64,000 bases of DNA from Nocardioides alpinus (GCF_900112035.1 NZ_FOKC01000004.1:186001-250000), one strand, 5' to 3'. Counted from the stretch's first letter, positions 20,099 through 29,357 are shown. Notes: generated from the sequence alone by a model not told the origin. Made by a program: numbers and translations.

Positions 20099-20572
20099 AT
20101 GCAGCTCCGACCCCTCGCGACCGCCGCTGCGGTGCTCGCGCTCGCCGTTCCGCTGTCCTCCTGCGGCTTCGACTACGCCACGGACCGTGAATACGACGTC
20201 AACAGTGGCGCCACCAACCGTGACGGCGAGGTCGACGTCCTGTCCGCCGTGGTCGTCTCGGCCGCCGAGGGCTCCGGGACGTTCATCGCCTCCTTCTCCA
20301 ACAACGACCCCGCCGCCGAGCAGACCTTCACCGGTGTCGCCGGGGCCGACGGGGAGTCGGTCACCGCGGCGGAGTTCGAGCCCATCACGATCAGCCCCGG
20401 CGGGCTGGTCAACCTCGCCGACCCGGCCGCCGGCATCGTGCTGACGGGCGACTTCGGTCCGGGCAACGTCGTCCCGCTGTCGATCGACTTCGGCAACGGC
20501 GAGCGGATCTCGCTCAACGTCCCGGTCGTCGCTGACGACACCGGCTACTGGGAAGGCATGGACGCCTCATGA
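20099..20572 (+). CDS. Small exported lipoprotein of unknown function
   Basis: 157 residues with a lipoprotein signal peptide ending PLSSCG (lipobox LSSC). The mature part is a single acidic beta-rich domain with no His/Met/Cys metal motif. TAGGCT (20086-20091) lies 7 nt before the ATG, fitting leaderless expression. The TGA overlaps the gpmA ATG (ATGA), so it is co-translated with phosphoglycerate mutase, an odd partner for a surface lipoprotein. I do not recognise a family with confidence. Confidence 0.75.
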   Translation: MQLRPLATAAAVLALAVPLSSCGFDYATDREYDVNSGATNRDGEVDVLSAVVVSAAEGSGTFIASFSNNDPAAEQTFTGVAGADGESVTAAEFEPITISPGGLVNLADPAAGIVLTGDFGPGNVVPLSIDFGNGERISLNVPVVADDTGYWEGMDAS

Positions 20573-21312
20573 CGCACACCCTGATCCTGCTCCGCCACGG
20601 CGAGAGCGACTGGAACGCCAAGAACCTCTTCACCGGCTGGGTCGACGTGGCCCTGACCGAGAAGGGACGCGGCGAGGCGGTCCGCGGCGGCGAGCTGCTG
20701 CGCGAGGCGGGCGTGCTGCCCGACGTCGTCCACACCTCGCTCCAGCGCCGCGCGATCAACACCGCGGCCCTGGCGCTCGACGCAGCCGAGCGCCACTGGA
20801 TCCCCGTGAAGCGCAGCTGGCGCCTCAACGAGCGCCACTACGGCGCCCTCCAGGGCAAGGACAAGAAGCAGACGCTCGAGGAGTACGGCGAGGAGCAGTT
20901 CATGCTCTGGCGCCGCTCCTTCGACGTCCCCCCGCCGCCGCTGGACGACGCCGACGAGTTCTCGCAGGCAGGCGACCCGCGCTACGCCGACCTCGGCGAC
21001 GACCTCCCGCGCACGGAGTGCCTCAAGGACGTGATCGCCCGGTTCCTCCCCTACTGGGAGTCCGAGATCGTCCCCGACCTGCAGGCCGGCAAGGTCGTGC
21101 TGGTCGCCGCTCACGGCAACAGCCTGCGCGCGCTCGTCAAGCACCTCGACGGCATCTCCGACGAGGACATCGCAGCCCTCAACATCCCCACCGGGATGCC
21201 GCTGGTCTACGAGCTCGACGAGTCGATGCAGCCCACCGTCAAGGGCGGGCAGTACCTCGACCCCGAGGCGGCCGCAGCCGCCGCGGCCGCCGTCGCCAAC
21301 CAGGGTCGCTGA
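20569..21312 (+). CDS. gpmA: 2,3-bisphosphoglycerate-dependent phosphoglycerate mutase
   Basis: 247 residues, normal length. It interconverts 3- and 2-phosphoglycerate in glycolysis. [10 protein letters not shown] contains the phosphorylated His, [10 protein letters not shown] and [13 protein letters not shown] are substrate-binding segments, and [15 protein letters not shown] holds the second catalytic His. An Ala-rich tail ([15 protein letters not shown]) closes the protein. Overlaps the upstream lipoprotein gene by 4 nt. Confidence 0.96.
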   Translation: MTHTLILLRHGESDWNAKNLFTGWVDVALTEKGRGEAVRGGELLREAGVLPDVVHTSLQRRAINTAALALDAAERHWIPVKRSWRLNERHYGALQGKDKKQTLEEYGEEQFMLWRRSFDVPPPPLDDADEFSQAGDPRYADLGDDLPRTECLKDVIARFLPYWESEIVPDLQAGKVVLVAAHGNSLRALVKHLDGISDEDIAALNIPTGMPLVYELDESMQPTVKGGQYLDPEAAAAAAAAVANQGR

Positions 21313-21473
21313 CCGGCGCGGACCGAGGACCGAGGTCCGCGCGTGGGGTCGGCGAGATCGAGCAAGCCCCACGGCCGAGGCGCGGTCGCGGGACACCTCC
21401 CGCGAGCGGTGGTCCCAGCCACGTTTCCGCGCGCTCGACCCGTACCACCCCCATCCCTGAGGCCCCATGAGCA

Positions 21474-21559
21474 CCAGGGGTGGGGCGAGTCTGTCGCGGT
21501 GTGGCCGTTGCAACGCCCCAGTCGCGCGGGAGTCACCGCTGAGGCGGGGACTCCTGCAG
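21474..21559. repeat. 86-bp intergenic repeat, copy 2
   Basis: Ungapped partner of 7231-7316. It keeps CGTTGCAACG and the hairpin arm GCGGGAGTCACCGC (21526-21539), with an imperfect right arm GCGGGGACTCCTGC. It lies between the convergent gpmA and phoU genes, where the hairpin could end both transcripts. Confidence 0.8.
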
Positions 21560-21568
21560 CAGCAGACG

Positions 21569-22219
21569 TCAGTCGCGGTTCGGCTGCTCGCCGGTGACCA
21601 CGAAGACCACCCGGTTGGCGACCGACACGGCGTGGTCCGCGATCCGCTCGTAGTAGCGGCCGAGCAGCGCGATGTCGACCGCCGCCTCGACGCCGTGCGT
21701 CCAGTCGGTGGAGAGCAGCTCGGTGAAGCTGCGCCGACGCAGCTGGTCCATGATCTCGTCGTCGCGGCCCAGCTCGATCGCGGCGTCGACGTCACGGTCG
21801 ACGATGATGCTGCGCACCCGCCGCACCATGTCCTCGGCCGTCTCGGCCATCCGCTCCATGACCGGGCGCAGCTCGTCGGGCACCGCCACAGCGGGCACGC
21901 GCAGGCGGGCGATCTTGGCGACGTGCACCGAGAGGTCCCCCATCCGCTCGAGCTCGCTGACCATCCGCAGCGCGGAGACGATCATCCGCAGGTCGCCGGC
22001 GACCGGCTGCTGCAGCGACAGCAGCGCGAAGGCGGTGTCGTCGACCCGCTCGCGGGCGGCGTCGATCGCCTTGTCCCCGCTGATGACCTGGTCGGCGGTG
22101 TGGATGTCGCCGGTCATCAACGCCTTGGTGGCCTCGCGTACGGCGATCTCGACCTGTCCGCAGATGTCGGAGAGGTCGGCGAAGATGCCGTCGAGCTGGT
22201 CATGGAAAGCCTCACGCAT
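21569..22219 (-). CDS. phoU: Phosphate transport regulator PhoU
   Basis: 216 residues, two PhoU three-helix domains (about 5-90 and 115-200) with the repeated E-x-x-R...D pattern (REAFHDQLD, LERMGDLSVHVAK, YYERIADHAVSVANRVVF). It restrains the phosphate sensor kinase when phosphate is plentiful. TACAGT (22226-22231) is 6 nt before the ATG, suggesting leaderless expression. Divergent from senX3-regX3, about 120 bp away, which matches the known functional link. Confidence 0.94.
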   Translation of the reverse strand: MREAFHDQLDGIFADLSDICGQVEIAVREATKALMTGDIHTADQVISGDKAIDAARERVDDTAFALLSLQQPVAGDLRMIVSALRMVSELERMGDLSVHVAKIARLRVPAVAVPDELRPVMERMAETAEDMVRRVRSIIVDRDVDAAIELGRDDEIMDQLRRRSFTELLSTDWTHGVEAAVDIALLGRYYERIADHAVSVANRVVFVVTGEQPNRD

Positions 22220-22338
22220 GAGCGCACTGTAGGCAGTCGAAGCGAACAGTTGTACGCAGCCGATGAACGGCGCGTGAACACTGGGCGCCGGGCGTCCATC
22301 GGGAGGGTCGGGTCCGGCGCCACGCGTACGATGTGAGC

Positions 22339-23568
22339 GTGGATCCGACGATGCAGGCTGGTCTGGCCGCGATCGTCGGGGCCATCATGGCGGGCGGTGC
22401 GGTGCTCGCGTGGCACATCAGCGACCGCCAGCGCCACACGCTCCCCACCGCCGAGGAGCCCGCCGTGCAGGCCGGTGTCGCCGCGGTCCTCAGCATCCTC
22501 CGCTCGAGCGCGGTCGTGGTGGACGAGTCCGACCACGTCCTCAAGGCCTCGGCGCCGGCGTACGCCTTCGGGCTGGTGCGCGGCGACACGGTCGTGGTCC
22601 CCGAGCTGCTGGACGTCGTCGCGCAGGTGCGCCGCGACGGGCAGATCCGCGAGAGCGAGCTCGACCTCCCGAGCCCCGACGGGGGATCGGTCCGCACCCT
22701 CACCGCCCGCGTCGCGCCGCTGGGTGCACGACTGGTGCTCGCCCTGATCGAGGACCGCACCCGCGAGAAGCGGGTCGAGGCGGTGCGCCGCGACTTCGTC
22801 GCCAACGTCAGCCACGAGCTCAAGACGCCCGTCGGCGCGATCCGGCTGCTCGCCGAGGCGGTGACCGACGCCTCCGACGACCCGGAGGCCGTCCAGCGCT
22901 TCGCCAACCGGATGCTCACCGAGAGCGACCGACTCTCCAAGCTCGTGCAGCAGATCATCGAGCTCTCCCGCCTCCAGGGCCACGACCCCCTGGAGAAGCC
23001 GGTCATGGTCGACCTCGACGCCGCGGTCGCCACCGCCGTCGACACCAGCGCCATGGAAGCCGTCGCCAAGGAGATCACCGTCGACTCCCGCGGAGAGCAC
23101 GGCCTGGAGGTCTTCGGCTCGCAGGAGCAGATCGGCGCAGCGGTGAGCAACCTCGTCGCCAACGCCGTGGCTTACTCCGGCCGGGGCTCCCGGGTGGTCG
23201 TCACCACGCGCTCGAAGGGCGAGCAGGTCCAGATCTCCGTCGTCGACCAGGGCATCGGCATCCCCGCCGAGGACATCGACCGCATCTTCGAGCGGTTCTA
23301 CCGCGTCGACCCGGCCCGCCACCGCTCCACCGGCGGCACGGGCCTCGGGCTCGCGATCGTCAAGCACGTCGCCGCCACGCACGGCGGCGACATCGCCGTG
23401 TGGTCGGTCCAGGGCCAGGGCTCGACGTTCACCCTGACGCTCCCCCGCAATCCCGAGCCGGGCCAGGGGTCGGGCCGCCCGACCACCCCGGTCGAGGTGG
23501 TCGGGCCCGAAGAGGCCGCCACGCGTTCCACTCCATCCACCCGCACACAGCAGGAGACCCACAGATGA
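22339..23568 (+). CDS. senX3: Sensor histidine kinase SenX3
   Basis: 409 residues. One N-terminal membrane helix (LAAIVGAIMAGGAVLAW), a PAS-like segment (about 50-150), then a HisKA domain with VSHELKTPVGAIRLL (phospho-accepting His) and an HATPase_c domain with NLVANAVAYS, VVDQGIGI, RFYRVD and TGGTGLGLAIVKHV. It senses phosphate limitation and phosphorylates RegX3. TACGAT (22327-22332) lies 6 nt before GTG 22339; a GTG at 22333 is in frame but abuts the hexamer. It overlaps regX3 by 4 nt. Confidence 0.93.
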   Translation: MDPTMQAGLAAIVGAIMAGGAVLAWHISDRQRHTLPTAEEPAVQAGVAAVLSILRSSAVVVDESDHVLKASAPAYAFGLVRGDTVVVPELLDVVAQVRRDGQIRESELDLPSPDGGSVRTLTARVAPLGARLVLALIEDRTREKRVEAVRRDFVANVSHELKTPVGAIRLLAEAVTDASDDPEAVQRFANRMLTESDRLSKLVQQIIELSRLQGHDPLEKPVMVDLDAAVATAVDTSAMEAVAKEITVDSRGEHGLEVFGSQEQIGAAVSNLVANAVAYSGRGSRVVVTTRSKGEQVQISVVDQGIGIPAEDIDRIFERFYRVDPARHRSTGGTGLGLAIVKHVAATHGGDIAVWSVQGQGSTFTLTLPRNPEPGQGSGRPTTPVEVVGPEEAATRSTPSTRTQQETHR

Positions 23569-24242
23569 CCCGGGTACTCGTCGTCGAGGACGAAGAGAGC
23601 TACAGCGATGCACTCGCCTACATGCTCCGCAAGGAGGGCTACGAGGTGGCGATCGCCGCTGACGGCAACACCGCCCTCACCGAGTTCGACCGGTTCGGTC
23701 CGGACATCGTGCTCCTCGACCTGATGCTGCCCGGGGTCCCGGGCACCGAGGTGTGCCGCCAGATCCGCCAGACCTCGTCGGTCCCGGTGATCATGGTGAG
23801 CGCCAAGGACGACGAGGTCGACAAGGTGGTCGGCCTCGAGCTCGGCGCCGACGACTACGTCACCAAGCCCTACTCCCCGCGCGAGCTGGTCGCCCGGATC
23901 CGCGCGGTGCTGCGGCGCGGCCAGGAGCCCGACCTGATGCCCGACACGCTCGAGGCCGGCCCCGTGCGGATGGACGTCGAGCGCCACGTCGTGACGGTCG
24001 ACGGGAGCGAGCAGCGCCTCCCCCTCAAGGAGTTCGAGCTCCTGGAGATGTTCCTGCGCAACCCGGGTCGCGTGCTGACCCGCGGCCAGCTCATCGACCG
24101 CGTGTGGGGCTCCGACTACGTCGGCGACACCAAGACCCTCGACGTCCACGTCAAGCGGCTGCGCGCCAAGCTCGAGCCCGACCCGGGCGAGCCGAAGTAC
24201 CTCGTCACCGTGCGCGGGCTGGGCTACAAGCTCGACCTGTGA
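23565..24242 (+). CDS. regX3: Two-component response regulator RegX3
   Basis: 225 residues: a receiver domain (about 1-115) with VVEDEES, VLLDLMLPG (phospho-Asp), VSAKDD and YVTKPYSPREL (Lys), then an OmpR/PhoB winged helix (about 130-225) with PLKEFELLEMFLRNPGRVLTR and LDVHVKRLRAKLE. It activates phosphate-starvation genes. The ATG overlaps the senX3 stop; CAGGAG upstream provides a ribosome site. A long hairpin overlaps its own stop. Confidence 0.96.
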   Translation: MTRVLVVEDEESYSDALAYMLRKEGYEVAIAADGNTALTEFDRFGPDIVLLDLMLPGVPGTEVCRQIRQTSSVPVIMVSAKDDEVDKVVGLELGADDYVTKPYSPRELVARIRAVLRRGQEPDLMPDTLEAGPVRMDVERHVVTVDGSEQRLPLKEFELLEMFLRNPGRVLTRGQLIDRVWGSDYVGDTKTLDVHVKRLRAKLEPDPGEPKYLVTVRGLGYKLDL

Positions 24243-24265
24243 CCCCGGAGGGGTCACAGGTCGAG
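24231..24265 (+). terminator. regX3 terminator hairpin overlapping the stop codon
   Basis: CTCGACCTGTGACCCC (24231-24246) pairs perfectly with GGGGTCACAGGTCGAG (24250-24265) around a GGA loop. The TGA of regX3 lies inside the left arm. No U-tract. Confidence 0.75.
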
Positions 24266-24335
24266 CGCGCCGACCGCACAGTGGCGCACGAGGAACGAGT
24301 GCGGCACGTGGGTGCGGTCGGGTCGAGCGAGCCGG

Positions 24336-24372
24336 ACCGCTGAGGAACGAAGCGGTCAAGGCGTGTCGAGAT
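24336..24372. repeat. Short intergenic repeat, copy C (weak)
   Basis: The segment reads CCGCTGAGGAACGAAGCGG, then TCAAGGCGTGTCGAGATC. It shares the TGAGGA...GTCGAGA signature of the elements at 12655-12693 and 40881-40942, but with a different core. Confidence 0.35.
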
Positions 24373-24448
24373 CGGCGGCGGCGGGATCACGGCGTACGAC
24401 GTCCGGAATCCGCTGGCGGGTGGTCATGACCGTCCGTAGCCTTGACCC

Positions 24449-25369
24449 GTGACCACCCCCCAGCCGGTGCTCGTCGAGCCCACCGCCCCCGTCCGCACCG
24501 CACCGCCGGCCTGGTTGCCGGTCGCGGCCGGTGGGGTGACGCTGGTGATGTGGGCGTCGGCCTTCGTGGTGATCCGGCACGTCGCGCACGACGTGAGCCC
24601 GGGCGCCCTCGGTGCGGGCCGTCTCCTCGTGGCCGCACTCGTGGTGCTGCCGCTGGTCCTGCGGCGCGGCTGGGTGGCCCCGACCCGGCGCGAGTGGACC
24701 CTGCTCTCCCTCGGTGGGGTCGGCTGGTTCGGCATCTACAACCTCGCCCTCAACGCCGGCGAGCGGCACGTCGACGCCGGCACCGCCGCGATGATCATCC
24801 AGATCGGGCCGGTCATCGTCGCGCTGCTGGCCGTGCCCCTCTTCGGCGAGCGCATGCACGCCTGGCTCATCGCGGGGATGCTCGTCGGCTTCGCCGGCGT
24901 GGCCGTGATCGCCCGCGGCTCGACGAGCGATGCCGGCGCCAGCGTGCTCGGGGTCGTCCTCGTGCTGGTGGCCGCAGCGATGTACGCCGTGGGCGTCCTG
25001 ACGCAGAAGGTGCTCCTGCGGCGGCTCCCGTCGGTGCAGGTCGTGTTCGTGTCGTTCCTGATGGGCGCGGTGATCTGCCTGCCCTTCGCCTCCGACCTCC
25101 CGTCGATCGTCGCGGACGGTGGCAGCGAGCTGTGGTGGATCGTCTACCTCGGCGTCCTGCCGACGGCAGTCGCCTTCACCACGTGGGCCTACGCGCTGAC
25201 CCACACGGACGCCGGTGCGCTGTCGCTCACGACGTTCCTGGTGCCCGGGATCGCCACGCTGATCGCGTGGTTCACGATCGACGAGGTCCCGCCGTCGCTG
25301 ACCTTCGTGGGTGGCGCGCTGGCGATCGTCGGGGTGCTGATGACGCGGCGCAGGCCGAAGTCCGGCTGA
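24449..25369 (+). CDS. EamA/DMT-family metabolite exporter (RhaT-like)
   Basis: 306 residues, ten predicted membrane helices in two EamA repeats (about 20-155 and 165-300). Drug/metabolite-transporter family; members export amino acids, nucleosides or other metabolites, and the cargo cannot be read here. TAGCCT (24437-24442) is 6 nt before GTG 24449, suggesting leaderless expression. Convergent with ybjN, only 6 bp apart. Confidence 0.87.
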   Translation: MTTPQPVLVEPTAPVRTAPPAWLPVAAGGVTLVMWASAFVVIRHVAHDVSPGALGAGRLLVAALVVLPLVLRRGWVAPTRREWTLLSLGGVGWFGIYNLALNAGERHVDAGTAAMIIQIGPVIVALLAVPLFGERMHAWLIAGMLVGFAGVAVIARGSTSDAGASVLGVVLVLVAAAMYAVGVLTQKVLLRRLPSVQVVFVSFLMGAVICLPFASDLPSIVADGGSELWWIVYLGVLPTAVAFTTWAYALTHTDAGALSLTTFLVPGIATLIAWFTIDEVPPSLTFVGGALAIVGVLMTRRRPKSG

Positions 25370-25375
25370 CCGGGG

Positions 25376-25897
25376 TCACGCAGGGTCCGGGCCGACCTCG
25401 AGCCAGCCCCGGAACGCCTCGAGGTTGCGGGTCGACTCGCCCCGCGAGATCCGCCACTCCCACTCCTTGCGGATGGAGGAGGCGAAGCCCAGCTCGAGGA
25501 TGGCGTTGAAGGACTCGTCGGCGTTGGCGAGCACCGAGCCGAGGAGCCGGTCGAGCTCGTCGTGGCTGATCGACGTCAGCGGCAGCCTGGCCTCGAGGTA
25601 GATGTCGCCGGTGCGGTCGACCGCGAACGAGACGGCGTACATCCGCAGGTTGCGCTCGAGCAGCCACCGGTAGACGCGGGCGTGGTTCTCGTCGGGGTTG
25701 CGGCACACGAAGGCATGGACGCCGAGGGCGTGCGCGCTGACGTCGAGGCGCACCGGGGTCTGGAGCTTCTTCTCGCCCGGAAGGGTCAGCGAGAAGCTGG
25801 CGCCCTCGATCGAGTCGCGCACGGTCTCCTCGTGCTCGATCTCGTTGTCGGCGAGATAGGTGCGGATGGTGTCGACCGCCCGCGAGGCGTCACTCAT
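25376..25897 (-). CDS. YbjN-domain protein (type III secretion chaperone-like fold)
   Basis: 173 residues matching the YbjN family seen after mshA in actinobacteria (the Rv0487 position in M. tuberculosis). Recognisable parts are [34 protein letters not shown] and the C-terminal [20 protein letters not shown]. Function unknown; it may act as a small chaperone or adaptor. The ATG overlaps the mshA stop (ATGA), so translation is coupled to mycothiol synthesis. Confidence 0.85.
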   Translation of the reverse strand: MSDASRAVDTIRTYLADNEIEHEETVRDSIEGASFSLTLPGEKKLQTPVRLDVSAHALGVHAFVCRNPDENHARVYRWLLERNLRMYAVSFAVDRTGDIYLEARLPLTSISHDELDRLLGSVLANADESFNAILELGFASSIRKEWEWRISRGESTRNLEAFRGWLEVGPDPA

Positions 25898-27150
25898 GAG
25901 GCCATCTCAGCACGCATCCGGCCGCCGGCCCGTGCGTAGGCCTCGAGGGTCCGCTCGGCGGTGCGCTCCCAGGAGAAGTCCTGCGCGTGGGCGACGGCGC
26001 CGCGGCCGAGCCGCTCCACGAGGGCGGGGTCGTCGATGAGGCGGCGCAGGCTGGCGGCCCAGTCGCGGGGCTCGTGGGTGTCGACCAGCAGGCCGCTGAT
26101 GCCGTCGCGCACCACGGTGGTCAGCCCGCCGACGGCAGCCGCCACCACCGGCGTACCGGTCGCCTGCGCCTCCACGGCCACCAGCCCGAAGGACTCGTTG
26201 TAGGACGGCACGGCGACGGCGGTCGCCGCGGACGACCAGACCGCGAGCTCGCGCTGGGTCACGGGCGGCACGAACCGCACGACGTCGCTGATGCCGAGGT
26301 CGGCGGCTAGGTCGGCCAGGGCGGTGGGGTGCTCCAGTCCGGAGCCGGACGGTCCACCCACGACGGGTACGACGAGGCGCCGGCGCAGCGACGGGTCCTG
26401 CTCGAGCAGCACGCCGACCGCGCGCAGCAGCACGTCGGGCGCCTTGAGCGGCTGGATCCGTCCGGCGAAGAGCAGCACCACCGAGTCCTCGGGCAGGCCG
26501 AGCTGGCGACGCGCCTCGGCGCGACCGCGCGGCGCGAAGACCTCGAGGTCGACGCCCGGGTGGATCACCTCGACCGCGTCGGGGCGGGCGCCGTAGAGGT
26601 CGACGAGCTGCTGGGCCTCGGTGTCCGTGTTGGCCACGAGCAGGTCGGCGGCCTCGACCACCTGCTCCTCGCCGATGACCCGCGACAGCGGCTCCGGGGT
26701 GTCGCCGTCGGCGAGTGCTTCGTTCTTGACCTTCGCCATGGTGTGCATCGAGTGCACCAGCGGCACGTTCCAGCGGTCGCGGGCGAGGGCGCCGACCTGC
26801 CCGGACAGCCAGTAGTGGGAGTGGACCGCGTCGTAGTGGCCGAGCGGCTGGATGGCCTCGGCGCGGAGCACCTCGCGGGCGAACGTGCACAGCTGGCCGG
26901 GGAGCTCACCCTTGGTCAGGCCCTCGAACGGGCCGGCGGCGATGTGGCGTACGAGCACCCCGTCGGCGGCCTCGACCACCTGGGGCAGGGCCGAGGAGGT
27001 GGCGCGCGTGAAGACGTCGACCTCGACCCCCTGCGCCGCGAGCCGCTTGGACAGCTCGATGACGTAGACGTTCATGCCACCCGCGTCACCCGTGCCCGGC
27101 TGGTCCAGGGGTGAGGTGTGCAGGCTGATCATGGCCACCCGCTCGCCCAC
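25894..27150 (-). CDS. mshA: D-inositol-3-phosphate glycosyltransferase MshA
   Basis: 418 residues, GT-B fold, family GT4. It adds GlcNAc from UDP-GlcNAc to inositol-3-phosphate, the first step of mycothiol synthesis. Marks are [38 protein letters not shown]-like [24 protein letters not shown] and [19 protein letters not shown] (E-x7-E). GTG 27150 has AAGGAG 5 nt upstream, which decides the start against longer frames. It overlaps the ybjN gene downstream. Its presence fits an actinobacterium. Confidence 0.95.
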   Translation of the reverse strand: MGERVAMISLHTSPLDQPGTGDAGGMNVYVIELSKRLAAQGVEVDVFTRATSSALPQVVEAADGVLVRHIAAGPFEGLTKGELPGQLCTFAREVLRAEAIQPLGHYDAVHSHYWLSGQVGALARDRWNVPLVHSMHTMAKVKNEALADGDTPEPLSRVIGEEQVVEAADLLVANTDTEAQQLVDLYGARPDAVEVIHPGVDLEVFAPRGRAEARRQLGLPEDSVVLLFAGRIQPLKAPDVLLRAVGVLLEQDPSLRRRLVVPVVGGPSGSGLEHPTALADLAADLGISDVVRFVPPVTQRELAVWSSAATAVAVPSYNESFGLVAVEAQATGTPVVAAAVGGLTTVVRDGISGLLVDTHEPRDWAASLRRLIDDPALVERLGRGAVAHAQDFSWERTAERTLEAYARAGGRMRAEMAS

Positions 27151-27271
27151 GCTGTCTCCTTCGTCCACGCGCCCCGGAACGGGCACCTCCGGCACAACCC
27201 CGCGGGGGGTCGCAGGATTCCCGGGGGCGCCCGGGAGGGTCCGGGGAGGCCCGTGACAGGTCAGCGGCGGG

Positions 27272-27646
27272 TCAGCGCGAGTGGGCGCCGCCGGCGGCGT
27301 GGCGCTCGGAGGACCCGCCGCGTCCGCGGACCAGTGCGGTCGCACCGAGCAGGGCGACCACGATCCCCCAGGCGCCGTCGTACCACGCCGAGCCGGAGGT
27401 CCGGAACGCCTCGACCAGCGACAGGGCGAACAGGCCGGACGCGAGGCCGACGACGACGCGCATCCCCGTGGCACCGCTCCTGACGAGCGTGCTGCCGAAG
27501 AGCGCAGCGGCCACCATCACGCAGGCGAGGCCGACGAAGCGGAGCGTGGCGGGCAGGGGGTCGCTGCCGCCGCCGAGGAGGGCGTAGAGGATCCACAGCA
27601 CCCCACCGAGGAGTGCGGCGGCAGCAGAGATCTTCGCGGGAGGCAT
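27272..27646 (-). CDS. Small four-helix membrane protein, function unknown
   Basis: 124 residues with four hydrophobic helices and a short Gly/Arg-rich tail. No catalytic motif is visible and I do not recognise the family. ATG 27646 is supported by CAGACT (27653-27658) placed 6 nt upstream, the same layout as several neighbours; ATG 27676 is an alternative. Stands alone between mshA and the RNase H gene. Confidence 0.6.
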   Translation of the reverse strand: MPPAKISAAAALLGGVLWILYALLGGGSDPLPATLRFVGLACVMVAAALFGSTLVRSGATGMRVVVGLASGLFALSLVEAFRTSGSAWYDGAWGIVVALLGATALVRGRGGSSERHAAGGAHSR

Positions 27647-27697
27647 CCGGGGAGTCTGCCACGGCGGACCCCTCACAGCACGTCCCGGCGACGGGGC

Positions 27698-28579
27698 TCA
27701 GGTCTCGTCGGTGCCCTGGTGGAAGCGTTGCTGCCAGCCGCCACCGACGCGCACCCACAGCGAGCTGCGCAGGGTCGAGCGACCGTCCGCCGACGCCCGC
27801 CAGACCAGCAGGATCGCGTCCTGCCCGGCGCGGTCCGTGGAGACCACCTCGAGGTCCACCGGGGGGATCGGTGCGATCGCGTCGAGGAGGTCGTCGCGGG
27901 ACCACAGCCGCCCCGAGCGGCCGACCTCCTGCCAGTCGGGGTGGAGCAGGGCAGCGACCGCGGCACGGTCAGCGCGCACCTCGTCGCTCAGGAGGGCACG
28001 CTCCATCGCGATGACGTGCTCCTCGTCCGTGGGTGCCGCGTCCTCCGCCTCGAGCCCGGAGAACAGGTCGGGCTCCTCCTCGACCTGCCCCACGCTCGCC
28101 GCGGGGTGGGCGACGACGCTGTCGGCGAACCCCGGCCCCGGGTCGGGCAGCCGGCCGTCGCGGTAGGCCGTCGCAGCCGCGTTGGCGCGCACGTCGGCGG
28201 CCTCGTTGAGCGGGTGCCCCGCGTGGCCCTTGACCCACTCGAACACCACCCGGCGGCCCTGCATCGCCTCGTCGAGCGCCTTCATCAGCTCGACGTTCAT
28301 CACCGGCTTGCCGTCGCCCTTCTTCCAGCCCTTGCGCTTCCAGCCCTTCATCCACTTCGTGACGGAGTCGATGACGTACTTGCTGTCGCAGAAGACGTGC
28401 AGCTCCTCATCGAGGTGCGCGGTCTGCTGGAGGAGGTCGAGGACCGCCATCAGCTCGCCCATGTTGTTGGTGCCGTGGGGCCAGCCGCCGGAGGCCCAGC
28501 AGCCGTCGTCGACGTACCACGCCCAGCCGGCCGGACCGGGGTTGCCGAGTGCCGAACCGTCGGCCGCCGCGATGATCAT
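27698..28579 (-). CDS. rnhA: Ribonuclease HI fused to a C-terminal NTF2/SnoaL-like (DUF4440) domain
   Basis: 293 residues. The N-terminal 145 residues are RNase H1: the DGSALGNPGPAGWAW strand (first Asp), NNMGELMAVLDLL (Glu), CDSKYVIDSVTKWM (Asp), and VKGHAGHPLNEAADVRAN (His and last Asp). It cleaves RNA in RNA-DNA hybrids. After a linker, residues about 190-293 form an NTF2-like fold (ERALLSDEVRADRAAVAALLHPDW, WSRDDLLDAI) that may bind a ligand or mediate dimerisation. CAAGAT lies 6 nt before ATG 28579. Only 25 bp separate it from the divergent SDR gene. Confidence 0.88.
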   Translation of the reverse strand: MIIAAADGSALGNPGPAGWAWYVDDGCWASGGWPHGTNNMGELMAVLDLLQQTAHLDEELHVFCDSKYVIDSVTKWMKGWKRKGWKKGDGKPVMNVELMKALDEAMQGRRVVFEWVKGHAGHPLNEAADVRANAAATAYRDGRLPDPGPGFADSVVAHPAASVGQVEEEPDLFSGLEAEDAAPTDEEHVIAMERALLSDEVRADRAAVAALLHPDWQEVGRSGRLWSRDDLLDAIAPIPPVDLEVVSTDRAGQDAILLVWRASADGRSTLRSSLWVRVGGGWQQRFHQGTDET

Positions 28580-28604
28580 CGGGCCATCTTGGCAGGATGG
28601 GTGC
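28580..28604. promoter_or_regulatory. Compact divergent promoter region (rnhA / SDR)
   Basis: The 25 bp hold two opposed -10-like hexamers. CAAGAT on minus (28586-28591) lies 6 nt before the rnhA ATG. CAGGAT on plus (28593-28598) lies 6 nt before the SDR ATG. They are one base pair apart, so any -35 of each must lie in the other gene's coding sequence. Confidence 0.55.
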
Positions 28605-29357
28605 ATGACCCAGGACCTGACCCAGACCCGCACCGCCGTCGTCACCGGTGCCTCCAGCGGCATCGGCGCGGCGAGCGCCCGCGCGCTCGCTGCGCAGGGC
28701 TTCCGCGTCGTGTGCGCGGCCCGGCGCACCGACCGGATCGAGGAGCTCGCGGCTGAGATCGGCGGGGAGGCCGTCACCTGCGACATCAACGACGCCGACT
28801 CGGTGGCCGCCCTCGCCGCGGCGGTGCCCGTCTGCCACGTGCTGGTCAACAACGCCGGCGGCGCGGTCGGGGTGGACCGGGTCGAGGACGCCGACCTCGA
28901 CGACTGGCGCTGGATGTACGACGTCAACGTGCTCGGGCTGGTGCGCGTCACCCAGGCGCTGCTGCCCGCGCTGCGGGCCAGCGGCGACGCAGTGATCGTC
29001 AACGTCGGCTCGACGGCCGGACGCTGGGCCTACGAGGGCGGCGCCGGCTACACCGCTGCCAAGCACGCCGTGAAGGTCGTCTCCGAGACGCTGCGGCTCG
29101 AGCTCAACGGTGAGCCGATCCGGATCTGCGAGGTGGCACCGGGGATGGTGCGCACCGACGAGTTCGCGCTGGTCCGCTTCGGCGGCGACCGCGAGAAGGC
29201 GGACGCGGTGTACGCCGGGGTCGACCAGCCCCTGCTCGCCGAGGACGTCGCCGACGCCATCTCCTGGGTCGCCACCCGGCCCTCGCACGTCGACATCGAC
29301 GAGCTGGTGATCAAGCCCCGCGCCCAAGCAGCGGCACACAAGGTGCACCGGTCCTGA
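28605..29357 (+). CDS. Short-chain dehydrogenase/reductase (YdfG-like)
   Basis: 250 residues, classical SDR Rossmann fold: TGASSGIGAASARAL (cofactor glycine motif), AARRTDR (the Arg suggests NADP), NNAGGAVG, VGSTAGRWAYEGGAGYTAAKHAVKV with the catalytic Ser, Tyr and Lys. Similar proteins reduce 3-hydroxy acids or related carbonyls; substrate unknown. Divergent from rnhA; a racemase gene follows with its own promoter-like element. Confidence 0.9.
   Translation: MTQDLTQTRTAVVTGASSGIGAASARALAAQGFRVVCAARRTDRIEELAAEIGGEAVTCDINDADSVAALAAAVPVCHVLVNNAGGAVGVDRVEDADLDDWRWMYDVNVLGLVRVTQALLPALRASGDAVIVNVGSTAGRWAYEGGAGYTAAKHAVKVVSETLRLELNGEPIRICEVAPGMVRTDEFALVRFGGDREKADAVYAGVDQPLLAEDVADAISWVATRPSHVDIDELVIKPRAQAAAHKVHRS

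Noticed and set aside
4067..21370. Shared 14-mer AGATCGAGCAAGCC in two intergenic regions
   Set aside because: A match of this length is expected by chance several times in a window of this size, and no longer similarity surrounds it.
7006..21536. Two small minus-strand frames beginning with near-identical MTPAR(F/L)GRCNG peptides
   Set aside because: Both are translations of the 86-bp non-coding repeat; similarity stops where the repeat stops.
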